Shown here: positions 1-14,317 of the stretch, piece after piece
Layout of the letters: every line of letters starts with the position of its first letter
Numbering within the stretch: the stretch's first letter is position 1
NCBI GenBank assembly: GCA_009760855.2
Contig: WPIO01000076.1
Location: 1,074,501-1,138,500 of the forward strand
DNA: 64,000 bases
From: Cristatella mucedo
Taxonomy: Eukaryota; Bryozoa; Phylactolaemata; Cristatellidae
Direction of reading: 5' to 3'
Translations under genes and position numbers: made by a program
The notes under the pieces: model-generated
Told to the model about the DNA's origin: nothing
The model's input: the letters and a program-made list of their open reading frames with translations, nothing else
Databases searched by the model: none

Positions 1-295
1 AACCGTCGAAATGTCGACCTTTGAAGTGCAATCCTTAGCATTTCATGTGAATCTGTGTAGATGCATCATATAGCATATACATATTCTATGATTTGTGAAC
101 ATACTTTTGTACCGGTGGCTGGGCGATGGGGACTGACCACAGCTTTTCTACACTCTGTACCGCGGTGCCGGAGCAGGCACAAATCGCCTTACCATCCTGT
201 CTTCATGTCTGGCTTGTTCGTAATCGAGGTGGAATGGGCAAATCGCACATGGCCTACAACTAGGGGCTTGTTGGCAACAGTTTATACGGTATTGG
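1..295. other. Unassigned intergenic sequence
   Basis: I see no recognisable coding, RNA or repeat signal here. Short open frames exist but none resembles a known protein. Confidence 0.4.
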
Positions 296-455
296 TGAGT
301 CGTGATGGCACACTAGCTTTTCACAACATCAATCCCGAGGTCGTGAGTTCAAATCCTGCGGTGGGTTATTTTGCATCGCTGCTGCAAGCAGTGGTGATAA
401 TCGTAAAGGCTCCTCTGTCACTATACAAAATAGGCCGTTCAATCAACTAGTATTT
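296..455 (+). mobile_element. SINE-1, tRNA-derived short interspersed element
   Basis: The element has a tRNA-like head with a B-box-like stretch (gagttcaaatcctgcggtgg). A body reading caagcagtggtgata follows, then an end reading caatcaactagtatttg. The same order (B box, 'gcaagcagtggtgatag', 'aaggctc...ctatacaaa', 'atcagctagtattttt') recurs in at least seven other places on both strands, which identifies a dispersed family. It is non-coding and would be transcribed by RNA polymerase III. The family name is mine. Confidence 0.6.
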
Positions 456-596
456 GTTTTATTCTGCCTATTTGTAGTGTTATTGTATTACTGTGTTATT
501 TATTATGGTTATTGGAATTGCGCCTATTGGCCTATTAGTAGTGTATTAGACTCATCGCTAGATCGTGGGTCCATTCCTCTCTATATATATATATTG

Positions 597-3285
<2,689 letters not shown>

Positions 3286-3289
3286 TGGG

Positions 3290-3415
3290 GCTGAAGAGCC
3301 TTTTCGGCTATCACCCTCTTCCAGCAGGCAATACAATTTCCGCGACAGGACTCAAACCCAAAAATCTGGGTCACGAAGTCTGAGTCCCTCATCCCAAGGC
3401 TAAGACTCGAGGGCG
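3290..3415 (-). mobile_element. SINE-1, degenerate copy
   Basis: Read on the minus strand it has a B-box-like stretch (gggtttgagtcctgtc) followed by a body ending in 'gatagccgaaaaggctctt', in the SINE-1 order. It is more diverged than other copies and its ends are unclear. Confidence 0.45.
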
Positions 3416-4762
3416 AGGAGGTTAGCAGATAACTGATCTTCGTATATAAATTACATTGCTTAAGCTACCTTTAATTTGTAATGCATGTGATCCTTAATCG
3501 TCCCATTCCGAAAGCATCGATCCCTACAGCCATAGTAGAGGTGTAACGCCGAAGGCTCGGCGGGGTAGGCTTGACCTGCCGCTTACCTTGCGGTGCAACC
3601 CTAGCGCCTACTGCCGTTCGGTGCGTGCCTACGCGCAATAAGCTGGCCGCCACGAAACGAGCTTTTCTGACCTGCTTACCGTTACTCAAGGGGGTCGTGA
3701 GTGAGCGGCGTGAATTGGAAAGCGAGACACAGATTGGGGATTTTACTGAGCTTTATTCGCAAGCGCACAAAGTCGCTGCACGTCTAGCTCACTTTTATCT
3801 CCACACTCCTCGCACGCTCTCAACAGCACCAATACTCTTGCGGAGGAAATACTTCTCCACACTGAGCGCGAACCGGAGCCTAAACCTTAACCGGAGAACT
3901 AGGACTCCACACATGCCAACTACGTCTAGCTCGCACCGGCAAATCCTTTTGCCGAGATCACGTGCTAGCGCGCACGCACAAAACACGAAAGAAACACAAA
4001 ATGCCAGCTCGGGCGAGATACGACCGTATTCGGTGGAGTCCACCAAATCCTCTTAGAGCTGTCTCGTCCTGTTCCGTCAATCGCCAGCGGACAGCCCGCC
4101 CTCCTCCCTCGCTTTCAGAGAAACGAGTCCGACGGCGTCGAAGCGCAGAGCCGGACCAAAGACAAAAGACCATAAGACACCAAGAGCGAGCGTTGCTCGA
4201 CTCTTAAATACTTAGCTGAGAGAATGGGGCAAAAGCTTAGTGGTATTGGTCCCGACACCTTGGCCCATTACGGTAAGGAATTAATACCGTCCCCAGGCCA
4301 CTGGAAGGGCACCTCTGTCCAGCTTGAATGGCGAATGGGTTCCAGACGATTCTTTCTTGTAACGAGTGAAGGCGGAGGTTGACAGGCCAGCTAACATCAA
4401 TCAGCAGCTTCCGCGGGTATCGGACCAATTCTAAAGGCCGAGTCGCCACCGCTGGTCTCAGAGCTTCCTGGCTTACTCTTAAGCTCTTGCTCTCTAACCG
4501 CACTGACGCTCCTCTCTGGGTCACTGCACCAGGACAAAGGAGTTCTAGCCCGCCTCCAAACAGCTCTTGCTCGCGCTAAAATTCAGCCAAGGCCAGCAGG
4601 GCGATACAGAGGTTTTGAGTAATACAAGGTCTCTGACCTTAAGTTACGATCGACGGCTTCGCCACCACATCAGGCATAACATTCCAACATGCACACAAAT
4701 TTCTGTTGAGGATCTTCAGTTTACATCTTTCAGCCTTTGATGTAACTATTTTTACTCTAATA
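3416..4762. other. Unassigned intergenic sequence with a 161-codon open frame
   Basis: The longest open frame is 3571-4056 on the plus strand (161 codons, rich in Arg, Ser and Thr). I recognise no domain, signal peptide or repeat in it. Overlapping frames on the other strand are equally long, which argues against coding. A decayed transposon or a promoter-proximal region is possible. Confidence 0.35.
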
Positions 4763-5242
4763 ATAATAATAATACCTCAGCATTGCTTCGGGTCTACAAC
4801 GACCTACTTAGGAATCCAGACATGGTTAGAGTGTCTCTGCTTGTTTTGCTCGATCTTGTGGCAGCTTTTGACACTATCGATCACCAAGTTCTTCTAGAGT
4901 GCCTCTCATCTCGCCTGGGCATCACTGCCACTGCTCTGCAATGGTTCAGGTCCTATCTCAGTGGGAGACTCCACAGTATTGATGTAAACAAAGATCATTC
5001 GAGGTACCTCTGAAATATGGAGTACCTCAGGGCTCTGTGCTAGGTCCGGTTCTTTTCACCGTTTATACTCTCCCTCTTGCCAATGTGATTTCTAAGCACA
5101 ATCTAGGCTTTCAATTCTGTGAGGATGACACTCAGTTGTACCTTTGCTTTGATCCCTCTCAGCCTTCGAGCACCTCAAATTCTCTCAACTCCCTTGCTGC
5201 ATGTACTGATAACATCCGCACATGAATGGCAGCAAATTTTCT

Positions 5243-5487
5243 TGTAGTCTGAATTATCGTCCCGAACGGCACAGAACACCAGCCGACGAGCAACACCACC
5301 AGTTTATTCTCCCTACACACGGAGCAGAGCGAAGCACGACTCTCCTCGTCCTTCTCGCCCACCGGAGTCCCCTGACTCCCTAGTCAAAACAAACGCTAAT
5401 AGCACGTCCGGGCTGCTTACCACATCGGGTGTCACAGCCCACTCGTACAGCGATCAGGGGCAGTCTCATCAATTAAATCAAACCACA
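5243..5487. mobile_element. Solo LTR inserted in LINE-A
   Basis: Compared with intact LINE-A copies, 245 extra bases interrupt the LINE at this point. The insert begins TGTAGT and ends ACCACA, the TG...CA ends of an LTR with near-perfect short inverted termini. It is flanked by the 5-bp direct repeat tttct (5238-5242 and 5488-5492), as expected of an integrase-made target duplication. No coding sequence is present, so it is most simply a solo LTR left by recombination. Its superfamily is unknown, and a non-autonomous LTR element is the alternative. Confidence 0.75.
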
Positions 5488-5594
5488 TTTCTTAAATTAA
5501 GTGATGATAAAAACTAACTTACTAGCTATGGGCAAACCAAGTGTGATTCAGAAATTGGAAAGGCTAACGCTCAAAATTGGTTCTGCCAGCATAT

Positions 5595-5628
5595 CATGGT
5601 TAGGGATGTAACCTAACCCCTAACCATG
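5595..5628. repeat. Perfect 11-bp inverted repeat (hairpin) inserted in LINE-A
   Basis: catggttaggg at 5595-5605 is the exact reverse complement of ccctaaccatg at 5618-5628, with a 12-nt loop. Other LINE-A copies lack this segment. The arm sequence also occurs in the LINE-A 3' untranslated region (around 'aacatggttagggg'). Confidence 0.8.
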
Positions 5629-6640
5629 TTGAATGTGCACGAAATCTAGGTATCATTTTCTACGGTGACCTTTCGTTAGACGACCATATCAGCTCCACAA
5701 TCAAGTCTGCCTACTTTCAGCTTCTTAACAATGCTACAATTCGGGCTTGTTTTGATAAGGATACCACATCCAAGTTGGTTCATGCATTTGTGACATCTCG
5801 TCCTGACTTCTGTAACTCACAGCTTGCTGGCCTACCGGCATGTGCAATCAGGAGCTTACAGCTGGTGCAGAACTTTGCAGCTAGGCTTGTTTGTCGTGAG
5901 TGTCGCAGTTGCCACATCACATCACTTCTCGCCGACCTGCACTGGTTACTAGTCAAGCACCAGATCGATTTCAAGGTTTTGACACTCACTTCGGTCTATC
6001 CATTCTCTGGCTCCAGCCTACCTATCAGATCTGCTTCCCCACCACGCCAAGCATCGCACCAGCCGCTTTCGGAATCTAACTGTGTATCTATACCTCGTAC
6101 AAACCTCAAATCCTTTGGAGACCGTGCATTTAGTTCGTTTGCTCCCAAATCTGGAACTCACTCCCGACTTCCATCACGACATCCCTTGACTTGACCATAT
6201 CTAAAAAGAAATTTAAAATGCGTCCATTTATCACAGCATTTAGTGGGTCCCTGTGATTCGTCCTTCACGTGCTTATGCGTGCTGACACTGGGCATGCTGC
6301 CACTAACCACACTTGCATGCTGACCCTGTGCTTGTCATCCCTAACCATGTTACTCATGTTTTTTATCAAGCATAATATTACTCACCAATCGACCGTGTTT
6401 TCTTTGCAGCAAATGCTAAGCATCTAGAAAGAGATTTGAGTTCCCTGAGGGTGCTTTAGCAAGTGCATTATTGTTGTTATGTTGCCAGCCACAGGTCTCA
6501 CTAACCGACGGCCACGATTGTCGTCGCGCTTGCTTCAGCATGCTCCCCTCACGCGTGATACTTCATTGCTTCATTTCATTCATGATTTTGCATGCTTGAT
6601 ACGATGCATGTCTCTAAACCATGGGTAGTAATTTTCTTGC

Positions 6641-6735
6641 AGTGACCTATAAAGCACCTAGATGGAGATCAAATTCTCTTAGTGTGCTATACAAATGACT
6701 GTTAGTATTACTATTATTATTATTCTTATTCTTAG
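6641..6735 (+). mobile_element. LINE-A 3' tail fragment
   Basis: It contains 'aaagcacctagatggagatc', 'ttctcttagtgtgctatacaaat' and a TTA-rich run, the 3' terminal signature of LINE-A without any body. It could be a very short 5'-truncated insertion or the tail of a SINE that shares this end. Confidence 0.6.
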
Positions 6736-7990
6736 TGAGGACTACCCAGGAGACACAACATTGCAAGACCATTATTAACAATTACACAAAAGTAACAAGG
6801 TAAGGGGAGTACTAGAGTGTAAATCTATTCCCTTTGGTATATAACTGATGCCGAATAAGTGATTCGTAGTAGATAGCCCAAGGTAAACTTTAAGCATTAA
6901 ATGCCGTAATGAGGGGCTATGCTAGGTGCTCCTTACAGCATTTGTTCATTTTTTTAATCGCAAATGCAAGCCTATTTCAGGTCTTCGCCCTCATCCGGTA
7001 TCGTTTCCCGAAAGTCAACTACTCCTTTTGGGCTACTCCTATTCTTTGTAGTCGATCTCTTATTTCAGCCATGATGGTCTGTACGGTTGCTTTGCTGCGA
7101 ATACGTTAGTTTGAAGTTATATTGCCAGTCTACTAGTAACTATAGGCAGGTAGTATACCCGTACTCATAGGATCCGATATACGCTAGATTAGTTCCGCAT
7201 GCAAATATCGCATAGGCCTACCGAAAGGGTGGATCCTAGCCCTGAGGCCATAAGGACCGATTCGGGAGGGGCATAACGGGCAGCTTGCTCCACAGAATGC
7301 CCATTTATTCCTTTTGTGATTAGCTTCGCTGTGCAAGTCAGGGCTATGTCCCTTGGATTAATCTTGGATATGCCTCGTCAGTTAGATCGAGATGCCTTCA
7401 TATAGCTTCAGCCTGGCCATAACGTTTGTTTACTTATTAATAATTACAGTACCGAGCGAGTAACAACAACATTGGAGATCTAACAGTTTTATTTGATCGA
7501 ATTAGGGATAAAAAATTCAAGCCACAAAATAAAATGATGAAACACGGAGATGATGAAGCATGAGAAGAACTGGTGCCTATGCTTGCAGTGAAGGAAGCAA
7601 GCATGAGGAGGTTTGGGGCTACTGTTCCTCTCTTTGCTCGAACACAGTAAAGTCAGCCTTATCTATCTTGCGATCATTCTTGAAGATACATTTCTCAATC
7701 TTTGACTTCGGAGAGCCTTCTGTCTGCAGCCACTTTTTCCTGCAACAATTGCGTTGGAGCCAAGCAACCCAGATCGAGTAACAATCGAAGCACAATGCTA
7801 GGCAGTATAAGGTCGGCAATGTTGATGTCTTGATTCTCCACCGCGGCATAATTTTTTTAGGCCGGTCTGCGAGTTTTTTTTTAATAAATAATGGGGCAAA
7901 ATTACACGAACCACGCCTGATTTTGTAAACCAATTCCTGCTGTCTTAGCTATTCAAAATTATGTGCCAGTAATGGTTTCTAGAACAAACC
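6736..7990. other. Unassigned intergenic sequence
   Basis: Only short open frames are present. The minus-strand 104-codon frame at 7619-7933 is Lys/Arg-rich but has no recognisable domain. Nothing else is identified. Confidence 0.4.
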
Positions 7991-7994
7991 TAAC

Positions 7995-8160
7995 CAAAAA
8001 ATACTAGCTGATTTAACAGCCTCTTTAGTGTAGCAACAGAAGAGCCGGCTATCACCACTGCTTGCAGCAACAACAAAGGATTGCCCACCGCAGGATTCGA
8101 ACCCAAGAAAAGGAACCGCCATACCTTATATGCCATCACGGCTCACCAAAACTAGTGTGG
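7995..8160 (-). mobile_element. SINE-1 copy
   Basis: Read on the minus strand it gives gggttcgaatcctgcggtgg (B box), 'caagcagtggtgatagccg', 'gctcttctgttgctaca' and a tail 'atcagctagtatttttt'. This is one of the cleaner copies. Confidence 0.7.
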
Positions 8161-9520
8161 CAGTGTCGATACACTAAGATATTTACAGCAAGCATGTAGT
8201 ACCTAAATGACCGTTGAAATATTCAAGAGTGTCAAAGGTCAATACCAAGACTTCTGTCTAATACTTTCCTAAATACAAAATTAGTGACCTCGATGCCTGT
8301 GGGGCTAATATGAACGTGTGAGCATTGCTTGCTGATTGCAGGGGTGTTGACTAATGCACGAGATTCTGTGATGGCAATACGTCAAACTGATTTCTGCACT
8401 TCATTACCTTATAGTGCAAACCAAGCACCATATCCGAGCAGTTGACGATCCAGGTCACGTGATATATAGTCCTTGCCCGACAGGAGGCCGGGCTGACCAG
8501 CTAGGCTGGTCTGTGCACTGGGTCAGCAGAAGCTAAGGCAGCATTTTAATGCCGCACTGAAATTTCCCGTGAATTTTCCACGGACATGAGCTAGTGTCAT
8601 CATACTTTATGGGACTCGTCGGCAGTGCCTCCAGATAGAACAACTTAGCTTACGTATTTGACCTCAAATAGCATTTTGTTTGATTGAGTTGACGTTGGAA
8701 TCTTAATGTTTGTCATCTTAATGTCGGACCATTTCTCTAGACCACCAGTGGCTTTCAGAAGAATTCCAGGCATCACACATACAGTTCTTTATAAAGCAGC
8801 TCAACTTATGTCAAAAAAAGGCAAGTGGCTCTCTAGAGGAGTTACGACATTCAATCAATAGCAAACTCTGATTAAGTGAAGGCTTCAGTATATCATCACA
8901 GGCTTCAAAAATGCACAATTTATTTGCAAAGCCGTCAGGTTTGAATGACAACGATTCTGCATATTATGAATGACAACACAAGTTGCATAGCAGCTATGCA
9001 TTTGAGCGAGATTCCTCTTACGCAAAATGCACTTGATACTCTTTTAAGACACAGAGTGACTCTGCACACAGCGGTGGCGTTGCTTCGATATCCAGGCCTA
9101 AGCTGAAATCGTTCAAGAATCTGTAAATTGCTTACTGCATGCTCAGGTTAAGGTTTTTTATGTATAAGCACTTTAATGACCTCCTGAAGGGTAAAAGTTA
9201 GGTCAATAAAGGGAAATTGGTCAAACGGCAACAATCGATTGTTTGCATAGGGTTTTTTGAGCTTTGTATCTTGTTAATTCAATAACTAGGCCAATAATCC
9301 ACGATTCAAAGTGAAATTTTAAACGTAACTTGAGCACAGCTTGTGCCTCACTGCAATAATTCATTTCTGATTTCGGTTGGATAAGAATTGCTAAAAATGA
9401 ACTCAAGCATCTTTGAACTTAATATTCTGCAATCATGCTTCATCCATGCTTCATGCATCATGGTAAATCCCAGTTTTTGGGGAATAACTCTCCAACTCAC
9501 CTTGCCATTCTCCCTCTATT
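8161..9520. other. Unassigned intergenic sequence
   Basis: AT-rich sequence with only very short open frames. No repeat family from elsewhere in the window is recognised here. Confidence 0.4.
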
Positions 9521-9524
9521 TACC

Positions 9525-10640
9525 GTGAAAGGATGAAAGGTCATTGCAGGTAGTGACCGCACCCGGAAGCAAGCTCCAGACTTTTGGAGCATTCGAGCTG
9601 AAGGTTCGATCACCACAAGATTTCAATTTATTACGAGGCATGGCATGGTGACCAGGCTGACGAGCTCACGTGGCACAAGAGCACACTGGAAGAGTAAGAA
9701 GCTATAGGTAGGTTGGTGTCAGCGAGTGAAGTGAACTGTAAGCCAGACTGAGGATCTTGAAGGCGATTCGATGCTTGATGGCAAGCCAGTGAAGCTCAGA
9801 TAGTAGTGGGGTGACATGGCATCTACGCAGCCGATGACAGACCAGAGAAACTACAGAGTTTTGCACCAATTGCAGACGATTAGGGGGACAGGCCGGGAGT
9901 CATGAATAAAGAGAACTGCAATAATCTAGATGGATGTCACACATGCATGCATAAAAATTCAGCAGCCTTGTTTGTATAGCAGCAGAAGAGCCTTAACGGC
10001 TATCACCACCACTTGCAGTTGGCAATAAAGAATCACCCACTGTAGGATTCGAACCCACGACATCTATCTTGAAGAGCTAGCAATTTACCTCCCAAGCTAT
10101 AAACTAGCTTGGCTGTAGTAATTTTATCTATGTAGGTCCTGATTTGGGCAATGTTACTTAACTGAAAGCAGGCCGACTTGACAGTGGAGGAAATGTTCCC
10201 ATCTAATGATAAGCCGTTTTGGAATATTACGCCTAGATTACGGGCAGACAGCACTGGTGTGATGCTAGCTGAATTCGTGCGAAGGGTTAGGTTTTCCAAC
10301 TTTCGGGTGACATAAGGTTTGCCCATAACTATTAGGTTAGTTTTATCATCGTTAAGCTATAGGGAAGTTAGCAGCCATACACTACAAATGTTGTCGATGT
10401 AAGAGAGTTAAATGTCGGGCGAGGAGCAAGGCTTAGAAGGATCGAAAGATAGGTAGAGCTATGTGTCAACGGCACAGAAATGAAAGCCGAGAGTGTCTTT
10501 GGCCATGACATCGGACAGAGGGCGAGTACGGATAGTGAAAAGAAGCAGGACTAAGGCTCTTAGGTACCCCATACTCTACGTGCTCCGTGTATGATCGACA
10601 GCTGCTTACATTAACATTTATATTTCTCACTGAGGTAGAA
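9525..10640 (-). mobile_element. LINE-A, old diverged copy split by a SINE
   Basis: The minus strand encodes decayed reverse-transcriptase C-terminal blocks. These include 'MGKPYVTRKLENLTLRT', 'SARNLGVIFQ', 'ISSTVKSACFQL' and, further 3', blocks matching 'HWLAIKHRI'. It is more diverged from the 14.3-15.7 kb copy than other fragments are, so it is older or a subfamily. A SINE-1 element at 9957-10120 interrupts it. Confidence 0.75.
9957..10120 (-). mobile_element. SINE-1 nested in LINE-A
   Basis: On the minus strand: gggttcgaatcctacagtgg (B box), then 'caagtggtggtgatagccg', 'aaggctcttctgctgctata', and an end near 'gctgaattttt'. LINE-A sequence continues on both sides, so the SINE inserted after the LINE. 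Confidence 0.7.
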
Positions 10641-10891
10641 TCTAATCCAGCCTAGCACTGCTCCAGTCATACCTAGGCATGTGTAGAGGTGCTTCAGAAG
10701 GATCTGAGAGCCAATGGCGTCACATGTTGCTGATATATCCACGAGTAAAAGAAGAGGGGCTGATCAGCATTGTTCATTCTCTCAGCCTAATTAAGATGCA
10801 TCCGGCAAGCTTTCCAATCACCCCAGTAATCTTGTCTCTTTTTGTTCTGGGGGGACTTTTCGAGCATGCATGCATGTGCATGATTCAGTGC

Positions 10892-11450
10892 ATGCTAATA
10901 ATAATAATAATAATAATAATGCACTTGATAAAGCGCCCTCAGAGAACTTAATCTCTTTCTAGGCGCTTTATATTTGCTGCAAAGGGAAATGCAATTCAAT
11001 GGTAAGTAAAAGCATGCTTGAAAAACAAACAAAATGAATAACATGGTTAGGGGTGACATGCACAGGGTCAGCATGCAAGTGTGGTTAGTGGCAGCATGCA
11101 CAGTGTCAGCACGCATAAGCACATCAATGACGAATCACAGGGACCCACTAAATGCTGTCCTAAATAGGTGTGTTTTCAGGTTCCTTTTAAATGTGGTCAG
11201 GTCAGGGGATGTTCTGACGCAGGTCGGGAGGGAGTTCCAGGCTTTGGGAGCATATGAACTAAATGCACGGTCTCCAAAGGATTTAAGATTTGTACGAGGT
11301 ATTTGTAGACTGTTGGATTCCGAAAAGCAGGTGGTACGATGCTTGGCCTGATGGGGTAGTATATCTGAGAGATAGGCTGGAGCCATAGAACGAAGGGATC
11401 TAAAAGTGAGCGACAAAACCTTGAAGTCAATCCGTTGCTTGACTGGTTAT
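10892..11450 (-). mobile_element. LINE-A, 5'-truncated 3' end
   Basis: On the minus strand the last part of the ORF reads '...SLTFRSLRSMAPAYLSD', '...SFGDRAFSSYAPKAWNS' and '...HLFRTAFSGSL' followed by a stop. After it come the 3' untranslated region with 'gcatgctgacc' repeats, the terminal tail and (ATT)n at 10898-10920. The 5' end stops abruptly near 11450, typical of truncated reverse transcription. One frame break precedes the last block. Confidence 0.85.
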
Positions 11451-11682
11451 GTTACAAGTAATAGGCCTTTCTAACAGGAGGCCTTGAGTGTCTTCTAGTT
11501 TGCTTTAGCATGCTGGCCTAAGCATGATAATTGTTTGCTATTGCATGCTTGATACCGTGAATGCCACCAACCCTTGGGCTCTTTTGCAGAAGTTATATTA
11601 TATTTATTATATTATTATATTATATAAGATTATTATTCTCTTTCAGAAGTTATATAAGTATTCTTTTTCAGGAGTTATAGAG

Positions 11683-11748
11683 TGTCTCGATAGAGATTAC
11701 ATTCTCTTAGGTGCTATACAACGACCTTTTATTATTATTATTATAAAT
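11683..11748 (+). mobile_element. LINE-A tail-like fragment
   Basis: 'gagattacattctcttagg', 'gtgctatacaa' and a terminal TTATTATTATT run match the 3' signature of LINE-A. An AT-rich stretch with repeated 'agaagttatat' lies just upstream (11586-11680). Confidence 0.5.
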
Positions 11749-11749
11749 A

Positions 11750-13505
11750 AAAAATGGCAGCATACAAGTGATAATTATGCAGCAATTGTCACGGTACATA
11801 TTCCATTACACGTTAAAAGTCACACATATTGGCCGATTACTAGATGCTCCCACAGCCAAAGGAGACTGTCTCAGCAACTGTCGCACAACGTTAGCATTGA
11901 AGAAGCAACTAAAACGAAGCAATGCCAGACATATCTTACATGGCGTTTATATTGTCGCTGAGTCCCTGTACTGTACCAACAACAGTATTTCGCTTAGTGT
12001 TCATTACCCATCCGACGAGTCTGAGTTCTTTGGCTTTTTTTATCGTGTGCTTAAAGAAAAAATCCAGGCTCACTCGTATTAGCCACCTGCTAAGAGAATC
12101 AAAAGCCATCCAAAATGAACAAATCACATGGAGACAATTAGAACTCACCTTTCTGAAGAAAACACCTATAAAAATACAAGGAGCAATGTGAATTCAAAGA
12201 CAACTCCAGCAATAAAAGTGCTTGTCACTAATCTAAAATTCACCTTTTCACTGACCTGCCACAGAAGGCAAATGAAAGTCAGCAAATGAATGAAGCGATA
12301 CGAAATAATTAAAGCACAAATCGCTGCAACTGCTTCAACAAACATATATAAGCCAAGTAGAACAAGTTTAAACGGTTTCTGATGCAGCCTATTAATAAAG
12401 AGAATTATTGTTTGCTATGGCTAAGGCCAAGCCAAATGTTGTGCACAGTATCATAAACAAAGCTTAAAACACTCATTCCTATTTACCAGGCTAACGTCTG
12501 TTCTCGTTAATGTTACCGCCAACCTTGACAATCCCTTTAGACTATTTCTTGCCGGTAACAGTTAAGTATTCATTTATTTGTCTGACAAATCAATGCTGCT
12601 AGAGACCATTAAAAAATGGCAAAACGGTGTAGCCACTGGAGAAGACTATATGAGAAAAAATACGGAAGAACTGAAGGCCTAATTGTAATAAATTGATTAA
12701 ATTAAATAATTTATAAATAATAATATTAGTATTAAATAATTAAATAAAATAAATTGCAATAAATTGCCTATCGATCATGTGCAGCCACTACTAGTAACAC
12801 TGATAAGATATAGACCTTTAGAAATAGCTCGAGACGACCAAAAGAAGACAGCTACAAAGAACTATCCTAAATTCACCAAATGGTGCAATAATAATAATAA
12901 TTCACCTTTCTTTTATTACTCATAAGTGCTGTTTGCATCTATAGTTTGCATGCAGACAGGTCTATTAACAAGCAAAGCTTCAGTTGGGGCTGTGCTAAAT
13001 GCTCACATCGAAATTAACGATCCAATGAAATTGGACTTACATCAAGAAACAAACATAGCCACAAAGGGCGATAAAGGCATTGTCAATCATCACTGATGGA
13101 GGTTGGGGCAACCGGCCAGATCAGAGTAGGGTGAAAACTTCACAAACAGAGGAGAAAGCCCCAACCACTCCACATGGGCAGGATGCATCCTCGAGAGTGA
13201 AGACCCATCAAGACGTCTTGATAAGCCCTGTACAAGAGATAGGAGCAGCCACGTTGCCTTGAGCAACCCCTTCGAGAGAGAAGCCACTGTGCAAACGAGC
13301 AGTGCCACTGTGCTTGCAGTGTGGTTTGGCAGCTGACAATCGATCGATGGCAGCCGGCCATCACGACCCTTCAATAGCCCAAAAACACTCAGCTAACCTG
13401 CAACCCGATGCAAGGCTCGCTCCATGCAGGTGTCCCCAGTGTTAAGCTACACCTGCCCACCGGAAGGACAGGAGGGGGAGGTCTTCGAAAGCAAAGCCTA
13501 CCATT
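11750..13505. other. Unassigned intergenic sequence
   Basis: AT-rich DNA with a short AATAAT run at about 12890. Open frames of 60-104 codons overlap on both strands, with no recognisable domain. The GC-richer stretch 13080-13500 has overlapping frames on the minus strand that I cannot assign and could be decayed repeat. Confidence 0.35.
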
Positions 13506-13508
13506 AAA

Positions 13509-13690
13509 AATATTAGCTGATTTAGCAGCTCATTTGTATAGCAGCGGTAGAGCCTAAACGGCTATCAATCACCTTCGCTTGCAGTGGGCAATAAAAGATC
13601 GCCCTCTGCAGGATTCGAACCCACGACCTCGTTCGTGAAGAGCGAACACCTTACATCCTGGGTAATCATGACCCAGTTCCTGTAGGCACG
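13509..13690 (-). mobile_element. SINE-1 copy
   Basis: On the minus strand it shows a longer tRNA-like head ('ggatgtaaggtgttcgctc', 'gaacgaggtcgtgggttcga') with a clear B box, followed by the family body and the end 'ctgctaaatcagctaatatt'. This copy best shows the tRNA-like 5' part of the family. Confidence 0.7.
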
Positions 13691-14315
13691 GTAGAAGTTC
13701 AGAAACCACGAGCTGCTGGCAAGACTCATACACAGCAATCTGTTAAATGCACCCGTTCCGAATAAACACTTGCAGCTAGCACCAAAAAACAATGTATTGT
13801 GCCATCAGTGACTATCAAGTCACCATGATAGGCAAAATTACTACAAATCTCATCAAGTTTCATTAAACTTCGCAAATTCTGGGCACAAAAAGGCACTTTT
13901 AGCTTATTCTACTTGGAGTCTGCCACGTCAAAGAGAACATATGACTTGTATCTAGCCTGTTTATAATAAATACAAGTTTAGCAACCAAGTATGAAGATAG
14001 TTATCGATTATATGTATGATGATATATTTATCAATCTGGTGAGATTAAAAGAAACCATCGCAGAAAATACTAGCACGGTGAGGAACAGGCACCACTGAGC
14101 CACTGTTGCCAGCCAATGAATATTAGAAGTGAACCATGAGCAATCGTTGCTTGCGGCCCACTCCACAGCTCTGACGGGCTGTGTAGTGAACCTACATTAA
14201 TGTGGCTCAACCCTTGAAATCAGCGATGGCCATTGAAATACCACAGGTCTTCCAGCCAGTGAGTGGCTATCCAGCCGGAACCGGGATTACTCTGGGTGTA
14301 TGCACCAAAAGCCTG
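13691..14315. other. Unassigned intergenic sequence
   Basis: No repeat or coding signal recognised. Confidence 0.4.
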
Positions 14316-14317
14316 GA

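Larger units (their letters stand above)
4764..6475 (+). mobile_element. LINE-A (L2/CR1-like non-LTR retrotransposon), 5'-truncated and decayed
   Basis: Pieces of a reverse transcriptase read in order on the plus strand. They are the upstream 'LLRNPD' stretch, motif A (AAFDTIDH, 4860s), 'WFRSYLSGRL', motif B after a frameshift, a damaged motif C, and the C-terminal 'RLVCRE...DLHWL' and 'NLKSFGDRAFSS' blocks. The 3' end is the typical family tail (related to agagattaagttctctgagg) followed by 'tgcattattgttgtt'. Frameshifts, stops, a solo LTR at 5243-5487 and a small palindromic insertion at 5595-5628 make it non-functional. A (TAA)n run at 4762-4774 marks the 5' junction. Confidence 0.85.

Noticed and set aside
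3571-4056. 161-codon open frame as a host gene
   Set aside because: No recognisable domain and comparable frames on the opposite strand. There is no sign of splicing or conservation that I can judge.
7619-7933. 104-codon minus-strand frame as a transposase
   Set aside because: It is basic but has no catalytic motif, zinc-binding pattern or terminal repeats.
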